From: Vibrio penaeicida
GTDB lineage: Bacteria > Pseudomonadota > Gammaproteobacteria > Enterobacterales > Vibrionaceae
DNA length: 64,000 bases
Reading direction: 5' to 3'
NCBI RefSeq assembly: GCF_030689305.1
Contig: NZ_JAUYVM010000020.1
Coordinates: 1-64,000 of the forward strand
Under the pieces are notes generated by a model that did no database searches, had not been told where the DNA came from, and saw only the letters and a program-made list of their open reading frames with translations. Numbering within the stretch: position 1 is the first letter of the stretch; each line of letters opens with the position of its first letter. Both the position numbers and the translations under genes were made by a program. Positions 62,720-64,000 of the stretch are shown in pieces.

Positions 62720-63562
62720 ATGGAAGGGAAAACAATACGTCTCAACAGAATGTTTGAGAACAAGAAGGCAGTCTTTGCTGCGTTAGTCAATAGTATGTAT
62801 TTGGGGCCACAACCAGGCATTACATCGGATAACGAGTTCAGGAGAATTCTACTGGAACTATCGACAAACGGCTTAACGGGGGCAATGCTATCACCAGGAT
62901 ACATAAAGCAGTACTCTAGCTTATTGGGACATCGACACTCCCCCGCCGTTATTATGTCGGTTGGCTGGACGGATAAGTGGCGCAATGCCGATTTATTGGG
63001 ACACGATGGTTTTAAAGGGCAGCATGACTTTATTGCAACGGCTGAGCAAGCCGCTGCCTATGGAGCTGATGCTGTGCACGATTATGTCTTTCTTGGGTCG
63101 AGTAACCCTGCCGATGATGTCGCTGAAATGAAACGTCTAGGTATGCTTGTTCGGGAATCGGAGCGCCTTGGGCTTCCTGTTTTATGTGAACCTTTGGCTC
63201 GCGGAACAAACGTTGCGGAGGGCGAGCAAAATAAACCAGAGTTTGTTGCTCTCGCCGCCAGAATGGCTGCCGAAGCGGGTGCTGATATCGTCAAAGTCGA
63301 ATATACAGGGGACCCTGAAACATTTAAGACAGTCGTCGATTCAACACCTGTTCCTACGGTGATGATGGGCGGTGCAACTCGCAGTAGTTTCTTAGACTTT
63401 CTTGTCAGTTTGGAAAGTGCGATGACGGCAGGGTGCTCTGGAGTGGCGGTAGGACGAAACCTCTATTTACACGAGCGTCCAGCCGACGCGATACGAGCTA
63501 TTACGGATGTTATTTGTAAGGGGAAAGCGGCTCAGGACGCGGCTAAAGAGTATAATTTGTAG
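62720..63562 (+). CDS. Class I aldolase of the DeoC/FbaB/LsrF group
   Basis: A 280-residue TIM-barrel aldolase. The Schiff-base lysine is Lys192 in GADIVKVEYTGD. GATRSSFLDFLVSLESAMTAGCSGVAVGRNL is a phosphate-binding region typical of FbaB and LsrF. The protein probably cleaves a ketose or sugar-acid phosphate made by the neighbouring kinase and dehydrogenase. It is divergent from the repressor gene and shares its control region. Substrate and stereochemistry are unknown. Confidence 0.85.
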   Translation: MEGKTIRLNRMFENKKAVFAALVNSMYLGPQPGITSDNEFRRILLELSTNGLTGAMLSPGYIKQYSSLLGHRHSPAVIMSVGWTDKWRNADLLGHDGFKGQHDFIATAEQAAAYGADAVHDYVFLGSSNPADDVAEMKRLGMLVRESERLGLPVLCEPLARGTNVAEGEQNKPEFVALAARMAAEAGADIVKVEYTGDPETFKTVVDSTPVPTVMMGGATRSSFLDFLVSLESAMTAGCSGVAVGRNLYLHERPADAIRAITDVICKGKAAQDAAKEYNL

Positions 63563-63573
63563 GGCACTTTGCT

Positions 63574-63616
63574 TCCTCATTTATGAGGGTTTTGGCGTCT
63601 TGTGACGCCTTTTTTG
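63574..63616 (+). terminator. Terminators after the aldolase gene
   Basis: A small CCTCA-TTTA-TGAGG stem followed by GTTTT precedes the main one: GGCGTC (63594-63599), loop TTGT, GACGCC (63604-63609), then TTTTTT. Together they end the aldolase transcript. Confidence 0.9.
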
Positions 63617-63867
63617 ATCGTGTTATAACTTCTTCTGGTGCAGTGTCTAGTACCGTGTAATTCCGTCTTTCAGAACATCTCTTCGTTCCCATGATTCATA
63701 AAAACATTGGCTTTACTAGTACCGTAGGAGCTATTGGGATTTCAGCACCCGTTTCTGTACCTATACCTATAACGTAAACGTCTTTTCTTGTACTTAAAGC
63801 AAAGGTGAGAAAGTTGGAGACCTGAAGGTGGTTCCGGTGATAACAACCGTAATACTCACAAACAAAA
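63617..63867. other. Intergenic region near the right edge
   Basis: No convincing gene. A 28-codon plus-strand frame (63691-63777) and an overlapping minus-strand frame are both open but unsupported by a ribosome binding site or a family. No other structure was noticed. Confidence 0.4.
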
Positions 63868-63891
63868 AATCCACCCTATCAAAGGTGGATT
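63868..63891 (-). terminator. Terminator of the gene entering from the right
   Basis: On the minus strand AATCCACC (63891-63884) pairs with GGTGGATT (63875-63868) and is followed by TTTTTTG. It lies 33 bases past the stop codon of the truncated gene at the right edge. Confidence 0.88.
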
Positions 63892-63923
63892 CAATGTGAT
63901 TTTTGCTTTTTGGCTAGAGCTTC

Positions 63924-64000
63924 TTAACCAAGAAGCATTCGGCAAAACAGAACATTGTTAGGGTCCAATTTTTCTTTAATTTGTTTATGGATAAAACCAA
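63924..64000 (-). CDS. Truncated gene, possible C-terminus of an FAD-linked oxidase
   Basis: The last 24 codons of a minus-strand gene are present and end ...IKEKLDPNNVLFCRMLLG-stop. The IKxxLDPNNVL pattern is typical of the C-terminus of VAO/GlcD-type FAD-linked oxidases, whose usual next residues are PG(K/R). Here they are CRMLLG. A terminator follows. The assignment rests on 24 residues only. Confidence 0.5.
   Translation of the reverse strand, partial: GFIHKQIKEKLDPNNVLFCRMLLG

Noticed and set aside
62584..62985. 133-codon minus-strand frame over the aldolase start
   Set aside because: It covers the divergent promoter and the N-terminal part of a clear aldolase gene.
63691..63777. 28-codon plus-strand frame with a hydrophobic end
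   Set aside because: No ribosome binding site and no family; an overlapping minus-strand frame is equally open.
1..64000. Search for CRISPR arrays, tRNA and rRNA genes, transposases and phage genes
   Set aside because: No regular spacer-repeat array, no tRNA-like cloverleaf or rRNA sequence and no mobile enzyme was seen; only the small inverted repeats are suggestive of mobility.

Overview
The window is a chromosomal segment of a Vibrio-type gammaproteobacterium. This rests on gene content and order: several polar flagellins, then flaG-fliD-flaI-fliS-flrABC-fliEFGHIJ-fliKLMNOPQR-flhB-flhAFG-fliA-cheYZAB-parC-parP-cheW-DUF2802, then ccmABCDEFGHI. FlrA/FlrB/FlrC, the ParC/ParP polar chemotaxis pair and FlhF/FlhG are hallmarks of Vibrio-like polar flagellation. 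The species cannot be fixed from the sequence alone.

Region 1 (1-8418) is the filament region: the 3' end of one flagellin, three complete flagellins (one divergent), FlaG, the FliD cap, FlaI and the FliS chaperone. Two flagellins have clear FliA (sigma-28) promoters with an identical 14-bp spacer. Region 2 (8655-12704) is the flagellar regulatory cascade FlrA, FlrB/FlrC. Region 3 (12805-31681) is the hook-basal body, C-ring and export apparatus plus FlhA, FlhF, FlhG and FliA. Sigma-54 sites (GG-N10-GC) precede flrB, fliE, fliK and flhA. The window therefore shows the whole ladder: FlrA and sigma-54 drive flrBC and, in the known Vibrio scheme, early operons; FlrC and sigma-54 drive later ones; and FliA drives the late flagellins. 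Region 4 (31714-39315) is the chemotaxis core with the polar localisation proteins ParC and ParP; CheA carries three copies of a short acidic motif in its linker.

Region 5 (39576-46700) is the System I cytochrome c maturation operon. It is followed by a 266-bp inverted-repeat element lying just before a terminator, then mlaA and an ATM1-like ABC exporter. Region 6 (50054-56940) concerns fatty acids: a FadL-family porin, an ECF sigma factor with a DUF3379 partner, and fadI-fadJ behind a good FadR-like operator. The gap upstream of fadI looks like it encodes a small RNA of about 100 nt.

Region 7 (57125-64000) looks accessory: a perfect-palindrome copy of the same Vibrio repeat, an unrecognised protein with spaced calcium-binding-type GxGND motifs, and a carbohydrate cluster. 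That cluster holds an FGGY kinase, a GlpD-like flavin dehydrogenase, a DeoR-type repressor and a divergent class I aldolase. A shared TATGTAG box in both promoter regions ties it together. Its substrate is unknown, and it is the best candidate here for an undescribed pathway. The last bases hold the C-terminal end of another protein, possibly an FAD-linked oxidase. I saw no rRNA, tRNA, CRISPR array, transposase or phage gene.
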